A stretch of 64,000 nt of DNA from Platynereis dumerilii (lineage: Eukaryota; Annelida; Polychaeta; Phyllodocida; Nereididae), in the NCBI GenBank assembly GCA_026936325.1, contig JAPTHN010000015.1:5296117-5360116 (forward strand), in the 5' to 3' direction. This document shows, piece after piece, positions 50,301 to 62,090 of this stretch. The translations under genes were made by a program, and so were the position numbers. The notes beneath the pieces are model-generated. The model made no database searches and was not told the origin of the DNA. It saw nothing but the letters and a program-made list of their open reading frames with translations. Every line of letters starts with the position of its first letter. The first letter of the stretch is position 1.

Positions 50301-53300
50301 CAATTTCAATGAAAAGGAGCATGCTGCTGCAGATAATATCATCAGTTCACTCTGTGTATGTACAATATCACTACTATCAGTACTATGGTCTACACAAGGT
50401 ATCATGCATGTCAACTCATTACTGACAAAATTATTTAATGGATTTTAGTCAATACTATATAACCATGCCAAACATGTGCTGATTAGTAATTACATCTTGA
50501 ACAATCCCAGAAGCCTTAGACACATTTTGTTGCACATCCCTCCTGCCTCCCAGTGTCAATTTACAAAACCAATCCAGACTTGGTCCTGTCCTTTGCCTGA
50601 CGAGAAGCTACACTTGTGTTGTGTCCTTGTCCTTTGAGACTCAGTTTTCCTCCTCATCAATAGCAAGACTTTGCGGTGTGTCTTCCATGCATAACAGACT
50701 ATTCTGGCAGCAATGCTAGTATCACAGTCACAAAAGAAACCTTTAACACACTGTGACGTGCAAGCCAGAGTAGGTCAATACAAGATAGAACCAGTTTGGA
50801 GAAGTAAGCCATCTTCCTATATTATTGGTAAACAATTTGGAATACTGTGCATGCAAGCACATGTAAGTGACCTATGACTATCATCTTTGAGGTCTCATTA
50901 GGTGTTGACCATTGACGAAATCCTGTCAATTTAATCCCATGTATCTGGGTTAAAGATGACCTTTTCATGCAAGCATGGATATCACACAGTGGTTAATTGC
51001 AATCAACTAAATGACACTCAGCTGGTCATATACAAACCACATCATTATAATAAAGAATAATAATGATATGAGGCACTTGTATAGGACAAATTCCAATAAA
51101 CTGCGTATTAGCTACATGTACATATGCCATGTCTTCCATTTGTTGCAATTTTACTTTCTAGCCATTAGCTATAATGGTCCTGTTTACGGGTGTTGTTACT
51201 GTTATCCTTGATGCAGATTCAACAGATAACAGAAAAATCAAAACCTGCCTGCTTTAAATCGTGCAGCTTGCTCAAAGCTATACAAAAAAGTCTTCACATT
51301 ATCTTTGATTCAAAATTGCCCAGAATGAGAAAACTTAATACCCAGTTACCCCAGGCTACAGTAGCCTGCGACATCTGTTGTGAGCGTAAGCGAGCAGGCT
51401 ACAACATTTCAGAATTGGTGCTGTATTTCACGTCCTCGCTTACATGCATTTTTTAGAAAATCTAGCTCAGTCCTGCTGTGTTCAGTGCGGACCTGATTAG
51501 CAGCAGCTCAGACTTTATGGGCAGCAGTCCCAGTGACCCAGAAGCCAATTCGATACCCATTTCAACTTGAATTTCGTCTGTCTGCAGTCTCACTGCATTC
51601 AACTGCCTCCAGTGCAGACTGTGTTCAGCAGCAGTTACCCGCCTTTGTGTAAATGAATTTCACAAAGACATGCTGGGGTCCAAGCTGAAAGATATCTTAA
51701 TGTAAATGACTTGCTGTCTGCATGGACAATCTGCTTCAGAGGATCAAGATTGAGCCAAGATGATCCTGTTAATTTCGAATATTTGATAAGTGAATGATTA
51801 CACCCAAGAGCCATGGCCTGAAATTAGTCACATGGATGAAGTTTTCACTTAATTTCTTCAGCCAAACCTGTCACCTTGGCAAATCTCATCACACATGCCT
51901 CTCTGCTTTTTTACCCTTTAATTGTGATCAATTCAAGCTCAACTTTCACCAGCTTCGCCTCAAATGCTGCATTAAAGACCATTAAACTTCACCATAAAGA
52001 GAAAATCTTAATGCTGCTGAAATTCTGCTTGAAGCAAACTTAGGATCAGTCTTCCACTCCAATATTTTTTGCTTATTTGACTGAAATAAAATGTCTTTCC
52101 TGAATGCCTGAATGAAATATTCCGTGACCAGCTAAACCTAATCGGTATTTACATGTAGCATTTGCAGCTGAGGAAATAAAGGCTCCCTAATATAAATTAT
52201 TTCACTGTTTTAGAACATATATAAATTATTTCACTGTTTTAGCACATGATCAGCCAAGAATGAATATATATAGCACTAAAATGATCAAATTTTTCTAAAA
52301 GAAGTAACTGGTATCTGAAGGAATGACAATGTAGAAGTGCCCAAGTACAACAAATGGCTTTACTGTAAAACAGCAATAGATATTCGAAGCCATTAATAAA
52401 AATTGCTCTCTGTCCTTCAAAAATTTTCATCGAACTTCATCTGAAGTTTGCCTGTGGTCCGACAATCTAGCCCTGACAATCAGCTTATGTTCTATGATGA
52501 GCTTGGTGCTTGTCTGGTTTCACAAAGGACAGTCACAGTGTAGGGGATCTTTTTTGTTCTCAGTGATAGGATAAAGTAACTACAAAAACGTGTCCCTCTC
52601 CAATGCCACTGCTCAATGAGGACATTTTGACAGCCAAAATGTCAATTAAATCTCTGTAAAGTGATGTGCTATTGAATTACAAAACTTCATGACTGAAATA
52701 TCAAAAGTATCAACTGAAACGAGACGAAACTTTGAAATCTTATATATTCCTGATTCCAATTTACTTTCAATTGTGCATATTGTACTTTCATGATCATGTT
52801 GAATTGTAGTGCATAAATAATTCATATTCATATATGTATGCAGCTATTCTTTCAAACAGAAATAATGTCCTCCAATCATTTGGATAATGGATTGCTGAGT
52901 TGAGCGCTACTTAGAGCACTTGAATAAATAATTAATGAGAGGAAGTCTTGAAGAAAATATTCAAAGAAACTGCCATAACAGAGATAGGGACACAAAATAC
53001 ACTCAGATAAAATGCCTTTACAGCAAAGAGAAATGTAATAAAAATTACAGAAATTTAAATCTGTCGAATATACTAAAGGATCCATAAGCAAATCTGACTT
53101 TTCTGGTAAACGGCGCATCGAGGATCAGTCATGCATTGCTGGATTTGGTACACCGAGATGGCACTCAGACACTCAAGAAATCAGACAGATATCAGCAGAA
53201 TTACCACTGAGTAATTACACAGCTGTAAAGGCATCCAGTCCATGAAGGTCATTGGGATGAGTTTTGATTGGGCATTGACATACGAAATAAACATGGTTCG

Positions 53301-53400
53301 CATAATGAAACAGTACAAATAATTTCATCTGTATTTATATCTGTCGTTATATCTGACTATAATTATATTTGAGATATAAACTGCCGGGTGGAGCCTGTCA
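47350..53400 (+). repeat. Macro-unit copy delta (shortened)
   Basis: Anchor blocks at 47370, 47745, 48068, 48660, 49325, 49718, 50175, 51160, 51868, 52447, 52660, 52889 and 53105, then directly into copy epsilon. The blocks near 22560, 23775 and 42307 of the other copies are missing, so it is about 6 kb long. No private transposon was found in it. Confidence 0.8.
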
Positions 53401-53957
53401 GTCCAATCAGACCGGCAGGCCCTGATGTCCCAGTGGAAGCCCTGCTGGTCCAATGGCAACCTGCTGGTCCAATGGCAACCTTCTTGCCTGTCGGCCACCT
53501 GATACTGTCAATGTTTGGCAGACGACATTGAGAATGACAGCATATTGACACATTATGCCTTCAGATTTTTTTATCATTCTTAGGAGACGGCCAACTGACA
53601 ACCAGGACATTAATAATGAAGAGTATCATTCCTTCAGAGGCTCAGTTGGAGAATTACAGTTGGCATATCTTTGGATGGTAAATTGTAGCTGAGTGTAGGT
53701 GTATTGACACAAATACCATAAAAAAATACTGCTTTTAGTGCTTTATATGCACATTTGAAAAACGCTACATACTTACTGCATAAGTAATATATACATGCCA
53801 GTTTTCCTGTCTCCTATACATGTATCAGACAAAGTACTAATGTTATAGTCATAATAATATCTCAAGACTCAACAAAAAAAAGTTTCATCTTTTTGCCATT
53901 CGTCTCCTTCAAGATATGTTCAGTATATGTGTGTAAATTTTCCTTTTTACTTGTCCA

Positions 53958-54151
53958 CAGGCAATTTCTTTAGTACACGATTCTTGTCATTCACAGTTGC
54001 CTGTTAGGAATCAATGCAATGTATATACTTGCTACGTTTGATATATCAGCTGTGTGAGGTTCTGTTGTTTCTAAACCAATCAGATTAAGCAAAAATGCTA
54101 TGTATTTAGTGTGTAAAGAGTCTTAGAATCGCGTACTTATGAAATTGCCTG
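53958..54151. mobile_element. 194-bp MITE, CAGGCAATTTC ends
   Basis: Left CAGGCAATTTCtTTAGTAC and reverse-complemented right CAGGCAATTTCATAAGTAC, both continuing into nCGATTCT. Copies beta (8340) and delta (47800) lack it. The target duplication is unclear and about 20 bp of unit sequence seems to be missing. Confidence 0.7.
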
Positions 54152-55004
54152 TAATTGTCACTGGCTTGGTTATTTAAACAATTTTTTCCCATTTAGGTCA
54201 GAAGCTTGCAATGTCATGAATATGAAAGTTTGACTACGCTGATAAGCAAAGTCTGTCATGCATTTGAAAAAATCAAGAAGCAAAAAGGCAATATCATCAA
54301 TCATGTAACATACAAGTGAGACAACTGATATATCTGCATTTTCATGATGGGATAAAATACTGAACAACTTTTAAAAAGAAATATTTCTAAAAACATTGGA
54401 TGATGAATAGGCTCTTTTTGCAAAGACAAATTTCAAATCTCTCAGAATTCAAAGCAATTTCTAAATGGGAATTTGAAGCAGAAGGACCATCAACATAATC
54501 GACAGTCATTAATGTATCTGAAAGAAAAGTTCTCATTCCGTAAAACCACTCACATGAGGCGGCTACATGAATATAAAGGAGGTGTCTATTGTCAAAAGAA
54601 CATAACAATGAAATTCAGTCTCTTTTTGTCGTTGATATTGAAAGCCAGTAAGTGTAATGACTATTACATGGTGAAAAATATGCAACGGTGGACCAGATTG
54701 GCTCGCTTACTTTATGAACAAATCAGCAGCAAAATTAATGTTATGAAGCGAGTTGAGGAGTAGGGGAGATCGGGGTTAGTTGGCACACTCATTTTTATTT
54801 TTGCTCTGGAGAGCAAATGGTACAAGATATTCACACCAAATTTTAGCATGTGATAGTGAGCGTGTTTAACTCAATGATCAGTCCAAGAGATATTGTAAAA
54901 GATTATTGAAATTTGTATCACAGACACAAACTTCCTGAAAAAATTTTGATTCAACAAACCCCGACCCTAATTCCTTTCTTTTTTCGAATTCCACCACTCC
55001 TTGT

Positions 55005-55303
55005 TCTGTGACCCCTCCTTGCTATGCGCCCCCTCCTTGCTCTGCCCCCCTCCTTGCTCTCCACCCCCTGCTTTCTCTGCGCCCCTTCTTGCTCTGCGCC
55101 CCTCATTACTCTGCACCCCCTCCTTGCCCTGCATCCCCACCTTGCTCTGCATCCCCACCTTGCTCTGCGCCCCTTCTTGCTCTGCACCCCTCCTTGCTCT
55201 CCGCCCCCTCCTTGCTATGCACTCCCTTCTTGCTATTCACCCCTACTTGTGCCCCCTCCTTGCTCTCCACCCCCTACCTTTGAGCCCCCTTCTTGCTCTG
55301 CGC
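55005..55303. repeat. C-rich minisatellite, left block
   Basis: Variants of ccccctccttgctctgcg, period about 17-18 bp. It is continuous with the block at 57169-57800 once the hAT-like insert is removed. Open in three frames because the unit has no stop; not coding. Confidence 0.92.
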
Positions 55304-57168
55304 TAGAGGTCTGCGCGGTCAGCACCGCACCGCGCGGGTTGCGGTGCAGTGTGCGGTGCAGTGCGGTGCGGTTTGAAAATGTGCGGGGCAGTGCGGTTGC
55401 GGTTTTGAACTTAACAAGTGCGGTGCGGTTGCAGTGCACCGCAAATGAAATGGGTGCGGTGCGGTGCAGTTGCGGATTTACATTAATGACACGAGAACCG
55501 CAATGGAACCGCGCCTCAAAAACTTGTGTTCGTTCTATCAGGATCAGTTGTTTGAACACTGGGTTGATTAAATTTTATTTACTTAAATTTTTTACTGTCT
55601 TTTAAATTACCATATATATTAATTTGTTTCCAAATTAACTTATTCTGTTTCTTGTACCATTTATCACAGATATAGACCCATGCATTTATGTATGTTTATT
55701 CTTTCAATTTATTTACTCCAAAAACCAATTAAGGAGGTGGCCGCAAGAAAGTAAAATATTTAACTTGGTTTCTCCCTAACACCAAACAGGTCTAAAATAA
55801 TAAAATTTACGTGCAATTTTTTGAAAACCGAGTATCGCCCAGAAAATCTAAGCTTTGCTGAAGTAGGCCTAATAACTGTTCTGCTGTCTTTGTATCATCC
55901 ATGAGTGTATCCATCAATCACACAACAATCAATCTATCCATCAATCGTGCAATCAATCAGTCCATCCATCAATCGTGCAATCAATCAGTCCATCCATCAA
56001 ACAAGCAAATGATGCAATCAATCAGTCAGTCTATCTTTATTATCTCTCCATACAAAGACGTACACACATGCCATAGGCATATCTGTCCGTCATTTAATCA
56101 GTTTATCTATGTCTTTAGTCTATGAACAAAATTTTTAAAAAGTCTGAATTTTCAATATATTCCTATCACAATGTTTGGGTATTATTAACATTTAAGATAT
56201 TAAGTGTTGTTATACGTGACCCAACTTGCTAATTAGCAAACTAGCACCAGGTAAATGTTGTTTAAACAGTAAAACAATAGGCCCAAAACAATACAAAGAT
56301 AGGGGTTAAACAAAGAACGGTATTTACCCTTTTTTTAAATTTGTGCAACTTTCTGGCTACAATTACTTGCAATAATGTATTGTATTAAAACATACACACA
56401 GTATATATTATAGCTATTTTTAAAAAATTGTAATTGAAAATGAAGTGAAATTTAATAACATTTATGAACTTGAGAAGAGAAATCCCCAGTCATTTGAAAA
56501 TAGGAAAAAATTGCAATTCCGAATTTCAGATACAAACACACTCACATTGAATATCATGTAATAAGGGTTTACTGCACTTCCAATTTTAATCAATCTTGTG
56601 ATTCCTAATTAGAAAGATAATCTGATAGTATGTCTTGAATGCATTACTACAATGCTCACATATCAACTGAGTTCAATATGCATCAACATATAAAACCCTA
56701 ACTAATATAACCTTAGCATAATATTATATCTATAGGTATCTTCAAATTATTTTTGGAACAATTCTAAGCCCCGCAAACTTGGCTGTTTTCGCTTTAATAT
56801 TTTTGGTAAATCTGTGTACTTAAACTTGCAGTATCAACTTTTGACTTATAAAATTTCTCAAATTCGGTTCAATTCTATAATACTGAGTGTAATTTTCATT
56901 CTACATCATATTTATGTGTGTAATTAATTCACCTTTCATAGACGTATATCTTTAGTATGCGAAAATGGGTGCGGGTAATTTGCGGTTTTTAGTGCGGTGC
57001 GGTGCAGTTGCGGTGCTACATGACTGCGGTGCAGTGCGGTGCGGTTCAGCATAGCTGCGGTGCAGTGTGGTGCGGTTCCATGTGACTGCGGTGCAGTGCA
57101 GTTGCGGTTCTGAACTTTGCGGTGCAGTGCGGTTGCGGTTCACAAATTATGCACCGCGCAGACCTCTA
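55304..57168. mobile_element. Non-autonomous hAT element, exact 8-bp duplication
   Basis: Ends TAGAGGTCTGCGCGGT and, reverse complemented, TAGAGGTCTGCGCGGT; flanked by ctctgcgc at 55296-55303 and 57169-57176. The subterminal arms are arrays of gcggtgcggttgcggt-type words in inverted orientation (about 55310-55500 and 56970-57150). The middle is AT-rich with a 26-bp repeat of ccatcaatcgtgcaatcaa at about 55915-56010. No transposase. An exact 8-bp duplication is the hAT signature. Confidence 0.92.
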
Positions 57169-57800
57169 CTCTGCGCCCCTTCTTGCTCTGCGCCCCCACA
57201 TTGCTCTGCACCCCTCCTTGCTCTCCGCCTCCTCCTTGCTCTGCACCCCCTTCTTGCCATGCGCCCCTACTTGCTCTGCACCCCTTCTTGCAATGTGCCC
57301 CCTTGCTCTGCTCCCCCTTCTTTGCTCTGCACCCTCCTTGTTGCTCTGTGCCCCCTCCTTTTCTCTCCGCCCCTTACTTTTGCGCCCCTTCTTGCTCATT
57401 GCTCTGCGCCCCATCCTTGGTCTCCACCTCCTCCTTGCTCTGTGCCCCCTTCTTGCTATGCACCCCTACCTGCTCTGCACCCCCTCCTTTCTCTGCGCCC
57501 CCTCCTTGCTCTGCACCCCCTCCTTGCTCTGCGCCCCCTCCTTGCTCTGTGCCCCCTCCTTGCTCTGTGCCCCCTCCTTGCTCTCTGCCTCCTCCTTGCT
57601 CTGCTCCCCCTTCTTGGTATTTGCCATCTCTTGCTCCGCACCCCTCCTTGCCCTGCACCTCTCCTTGCTCTGCACACCCTCCTTGCTCTCTGCCCCCTCC
57701 TTGCTCTCTGCCTCCTCCTTGCTCTCTGCCTCCTCCTTGCTTTGCGCCCCTCCTTGCTCTGCACTCTCTCCTTGCTCTGCGCCCCCTCCCCTCCTTGCTT
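57169..57800. repeat. C-rich minisatellite, right block
   Basis: Same ccccctccttgctctgcg family as the left block. Frames of 251, 289 and 246 codons (+) and several on the minus strand are low-complexity artefacts (LLALRP..., SKEGAQ...). Confidence 0.92.
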
Positions 57801-57817
57801 TCCGTCCAAGGGGGGGG

Positions 57818-57965
57818 CATAGGCGTATCGGAGGGGGTGTCAGGGGGGCGATTGAAAATTAATGATTTTCAGGCAATTTCATTTGAAATGGTATTAAATG
57901 TAGATCTTGAAATTCGGGCAAATGTCGCTCCCCCTCCCAAAAATCGCGCGCGCAGTATGCCTATG
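57818..57965. mobile_element. ATAGGCGTA MITE, second copy
   Basis: Left cataggcgtatcgg; reverse-complemented right cataggcatactg. The interior (aattaatgatttt, tttgaaatggtatta, cttgaaattcgggc) matches 5794-6027 in order. Shortened relative to that copy. Confidence 0.65.
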
Positions 57966-58024
57966 GGGGGGGGCGCATCAGCATGATTCTGCCTAGGGTG
58001 CATAATTGGCTGGAGCCGGCCCTG
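57966..58024. mobile_element. hAT-like terminus (CAGGGCCGG type)
   Basis: The bottom strand begins CAGGGCCGGCTCCAGCCAAT, then atgcaccctaggcag. The partner terminus was not found upstream; the minisatellite may be this element's interior. Confidence 0.5.
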
Positions 58025-61000
58025 CTTGTAAGGTAATTTGAACACTTGAAATCTATGTTAAGGCCAACTCCAACATGCATGATTCAACTAACCCCATCAC
58101 ACCTGGAACACAATATTGTCTTATTTTTCAGTCTTGTCAAAGTCACACAACAAAAAACTTCTGGGTGTGGATTAGGCATGTATTTGCTTATTTAGAAATA
58201 AGGTTAGTTCACCTGGATTAAAATCATAGCTAAACAATAACCCCTTTCGAAGACTGAGCAAACAAGTTACTAGAGCACCTCAAAAACAAACTTTCTAGCC
58301 TACAGAATTAGCATTTTGAAATTTTGAATGAATAAAGGTATGATAACATGTGCCAAAAGTTCCAGTGCCAGTTTGGTAAAAATTTAAAGTAAAGCTGATT
58401 TTAGGCCAATATTCAACTAACCCCGCGATTCAACTAACCCCGGTCTCCCCTAAGCTGTTGCTTTTACAACTGCTGAAATGAGGATTCAAGTGCATGAGTC
58501 GCTCTGTGGCCTTACATAATTTCTGCAATTTTATTGTTTTCATTAATCTTTACAAAATTTTAGTGCAGTTTGCCCTGCCCACTTGTAACATCGATCGAGT
58601 AGTCTTTACTTTCGATTCCCGTCCACCAGGCATCAAAAACAGTTTTCTATCTTTTCAGCTTCAGCTCAGGGTCAAGATTATGTGCGTTATTGTTGTTTTG
58701 AGTCTTCTATAGTCAAGAAATTTGGCCATGACAAAATGGTCAGTGCATAAAAATCGTTAATTAATTTGATTGACAAACACATGAGAGCTTACTATATGTG
58801 TGATAACGCACGTAAATCCAGCCCAATGTGTTACACTGTAATTTAAAGAAAAAGTTCATTCTTCCATGGCCGCAATGATTGTGATAGGCCTACTAAAAAT
58901 GAAATCAAATTATATGAGGTGTCATTGAGGTGAGGTATAAATACAATAAGAGAGTATGAAAACTTTGGAAAGGGATGTTTAAAGTTTTAATGATATGAGC
59001 AAGTGTACAAAAAGATGATAAACACATTGAATTATGAAAATGACAAAAGGACAAGGCAAACAGTTTATGAAAATTCACAAACAGCATTCACACCTACAAC
59101 ACTTTGTGACACAACTTCAGACAGAATTAAATTTCATGGACGTGACATTATGACAGGATTTACTACAGACTGTGTGAGACCTACACATTCCATTTTCGCT
59201 ACCTCCCTTCTTGTAAGAAATGCCAAATCAAATGTCAAGTGCTTCCCCATGGTATTTCATATGTTTTCTTCAAAACTTCATCATCAACAGTATGCATTAC
59301 TTTTTCTGAGGCCGTGGTTGACACCTCATTCTTCATTGAAGTATATTCAATTCTCCCCTGCAGAGACTTGAATGAGAATGTAAATTTCTCATACTGTACA
59401 TGAAAATAAATAACTTCATATTCACATTGTTAGAAACTTTCCAAGAATGACCTCATATTAGAGAATCCATTCAAGTGTTGAATCATGCCAGTTGAAAATG
59501 GGTCACTTGCAGTCAGTGTCCAAATGAAAATATGATTACTGTCAGGGATCCAGCAATAGATTTGATGAAGTGATGAGCTCTTCGGGATAAGCTCCACTCT
59601 TATCGGTGATTGAGGAATGTTTCAGTTAAAAGGTCATTCTTCTCCCAATATACAATTCTCAAAATTGCTTATATTTTTTAAAATTGGACTGACAACATTA
59701 ATCAAAACTTTCACTTTCTTCGGTCCTGTTCAGGCAGTCTAACAGATGAATTGTTTGCAAATACGTCCTGCCATCTCTAGAAGTAAATATTTTTTTTAAA
59801 AAGGGAAGTGTTACTGACAGTGAAATTTTCTGCAAACTTGAATTCATCCGAGTTTAACAATATGACATCATGGTCAAATTGGTCACGTCTTTGGGTCTCC
59901 ATATTATGCAGTAGAAGGTTTAGTTTTCCCTCCTGTTCCATTAAAAGTATATTTGATCCTTTTCTGCTCTTGATTATATTTGATAAAAAGCAGACCCTTA
60001 ACAGTTTCATATCACCTGCTTATGACATTTTCTGACAGCTTTGCTTTTGTCAGATTTACTAGCAACTTCATTTTAGCTCCAGGCACTATGATGCAATATT
60101 AGAGAAATGAAACTGCCATTTGCACCATCTCCAAGTGTTCAATGACATTCCGAAGTGCTTATTAGAAAGTGAAGACCACCAGCTTATTGTGAAGTGATCA
60201 GTGTGATTGCTTATTTCAGAATATTTTGACAAGTTTGTTACAAGAGCTAATCACAACCCTGCGTCAAAACGATATTTAGGCAGCATTGAAGCACCAGTCT
60301 GCTGTCTCTACAGGTTTCAGAATCATCTGGTAGTTTATTCAGCTATACAGATATATTATAGATTTTGAAGAGTGCTGCATCTTTTTTTGGGAAGGCATAT
60401 CTGTTGGAATTTTTTTTAAAGTTTAGCGAAGATTTAGCTCAGTAGCTATTGAATATGGCATCTATCTGATAAAGAGGTTCCCTGTTGTGTATCCCGGTCC
60501 TTGAGGTTTCTGCCCTGACATTAGTTTAGGGAGATTGCATGCATTGTATGACACCCGACTTTCTGCCCTCCAAACTTCCAAACTTACTTACTAAGTTAGG
60601 GCAATTTTATCAAAAGGAGCATATTGCTGCAGAGTGCAGATTGCATCATCAGTTCACCAGGAATATAGAAGAGTAGCCTACCTCAATGGCCCTTCTACAT
60701 AAGATGCCATACTGATCAACATAGTACTACCAAAAAGGAAGGAGAAACTTTTTCTTGAAAGTTTGCTGATAAAATATTTAGCTCAGCTGCTCTGCAGGGA
60801 ATGAACAGTTTTGTCATTCATTTGATAAAGAAGTTTGGTGCTGTGCGTCCCATTGAGGCCACTGTAGTGACATTAGTATATGCACAGATTACATATACAG
60901 CATGACACCTGACATCCCATTATTTAAAACTTTGCAACTAAGATAGAGCAATTTCATTGAAAAGGAGCATGCTGCTGCAGAAAACTTCCTTAGTTCACTC

Positions 61001-61792
61001 TGCGTATATATACAATGTCACTACTATGGTCTACAAAAGGTATCATGCTTATCAACTCATTACTAACAAAATTAGTTAATGGAAATTAGTGAATACTATA
61101 TAACCATGCCAAACATGTGCTGATTAGCAATTACACCTTGAAAATTCCCAGAAGCCTTAGACACATTTTGCTGCATGTCCCTCCTGCCTCCCAGAGTCAA
61201 TTTACAAGACTAGTCCAGACTTGAGCCTGTCATTTGCCTGACTGCACTTGTGTGGTGTCCTGCCCCTTTGAGATTCAGCTTCTCACCTCATCACTTGCAG
61301 GTGTTGTGGGCTTGTGGCTTCCATATACATAATAGACTATTTTTGAAGCGAGGCTGGTATCACAGTCATACCTTAAACTTCAAACACTCTTGCAAGCCAA
61401 ATTAGGTCAGCTCAAAATAGAACCAGTTTGGAGACCTACATGCATGCAGTCTTCCTAGAGTATTGCCTATTGGTCAACAATTTGGAATGCTGTGCACGCA
61501 AGTGCATGCAAGTAACCTATGAGTATGACCTTTGAGGGCTTATTAGGTGTTGACCATTATGGAAAACTGGCCAATTTAATCTCATGTATCTGGGTTAACG
61601 AAGATCTTATCATGCAAGCACAGATATCATGCAGTGGTCAGTTGCAATTAAATAAATGACACGTTGCTTGTCTTATCAAAACAACACTTCCATACATTTC
61701 CATGCCTTTACACTCCTAAACTGTTCCACTCATTTGTCACTGAATAGTAACATATAATTTCCATAGATAAATTTAAATATAACATTCAACAT

Positions 61793-62090
61793 TGCTTTTA
61801 ACAGCAACATGGCAATTTTTAATACACTGATTTAGGGAACATTTATTCAATGCATTTGAAAAATGTTTTCAGAATGCTTGCTAATACATGCGATTATAAC
61901 ATTGCTTGGAGAATGGTTATATTACGTTATGAATAAACCGTTATTTGACGTATTTGGAGAATGGTTTCATTATGTGATTGGGAAACCGTTATTTTCAAGT
62001 TTTGAGGAAACGTTTTATCAACATTTTTGGGAAACGTTTTCATTACGTTGAGGGGAAAACCATTTTTGAAGCGTTATATTGAAATGTTCT
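61793..62090 (+). repeat. Degenerate AACGTTTT-type tandem repeat
   Basis: Recurring words ggagaatggttatattacgt, gggaaaccgttatttt, gaggaaacgttttatcaac and gggaaacgttttcattacgt at about 28-36-bp spacing. Frames across it (for example 61863-62051) follow the repeat. Confidence 0.7.

Larger units (their letters stand above)
54763..58450. mobile_element. 3.7-kb TIR element, GGGGAGAnCGGGG end, TA duplication
   Basis: Left end GGGGAGATCGGGGTTAGTTG; reverse-complemented right end GGGGAGACCGGGGTTAGTTG; TA flanks at 54761-54762 and 58451-58452. Copy beta (about 9870, gggagtaagctc) gives the empty site. Internal copies of the subterminal word lie near 54950, 58080 and 58415. The core is only about 0.7 kb; the rest is minisatellite plus nested hAT-like DNA. 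No transposase frame. Confidence 0.88.
53400..61690 (+). repeat. Macro-unit copy epsilon (truncated right)
   Basis: Anchor blocks at 53520, 53900, 54398, 58995, 59606, 60020 and 60828; homology fades after about 61690, at the place equal to 51040 in delta. Interrupted by a 194-bp MITE and the 3.7-kb nested element. Confidence 0.8.

Noticed and set aside
55001-55605. Frames of 91-193 codons (+) and 78-108 codons (-)
   Set aside because: They cross the minisatellite and run into the hAT terminus at 55304; no conserved domain.
57067-57986. Overlapping + frames of 246-289 codons and minus frames of 69-148 codons
   Set aside because: All are translations of the C-rich minisatellite; composition is two or three residue types and every frame is open.
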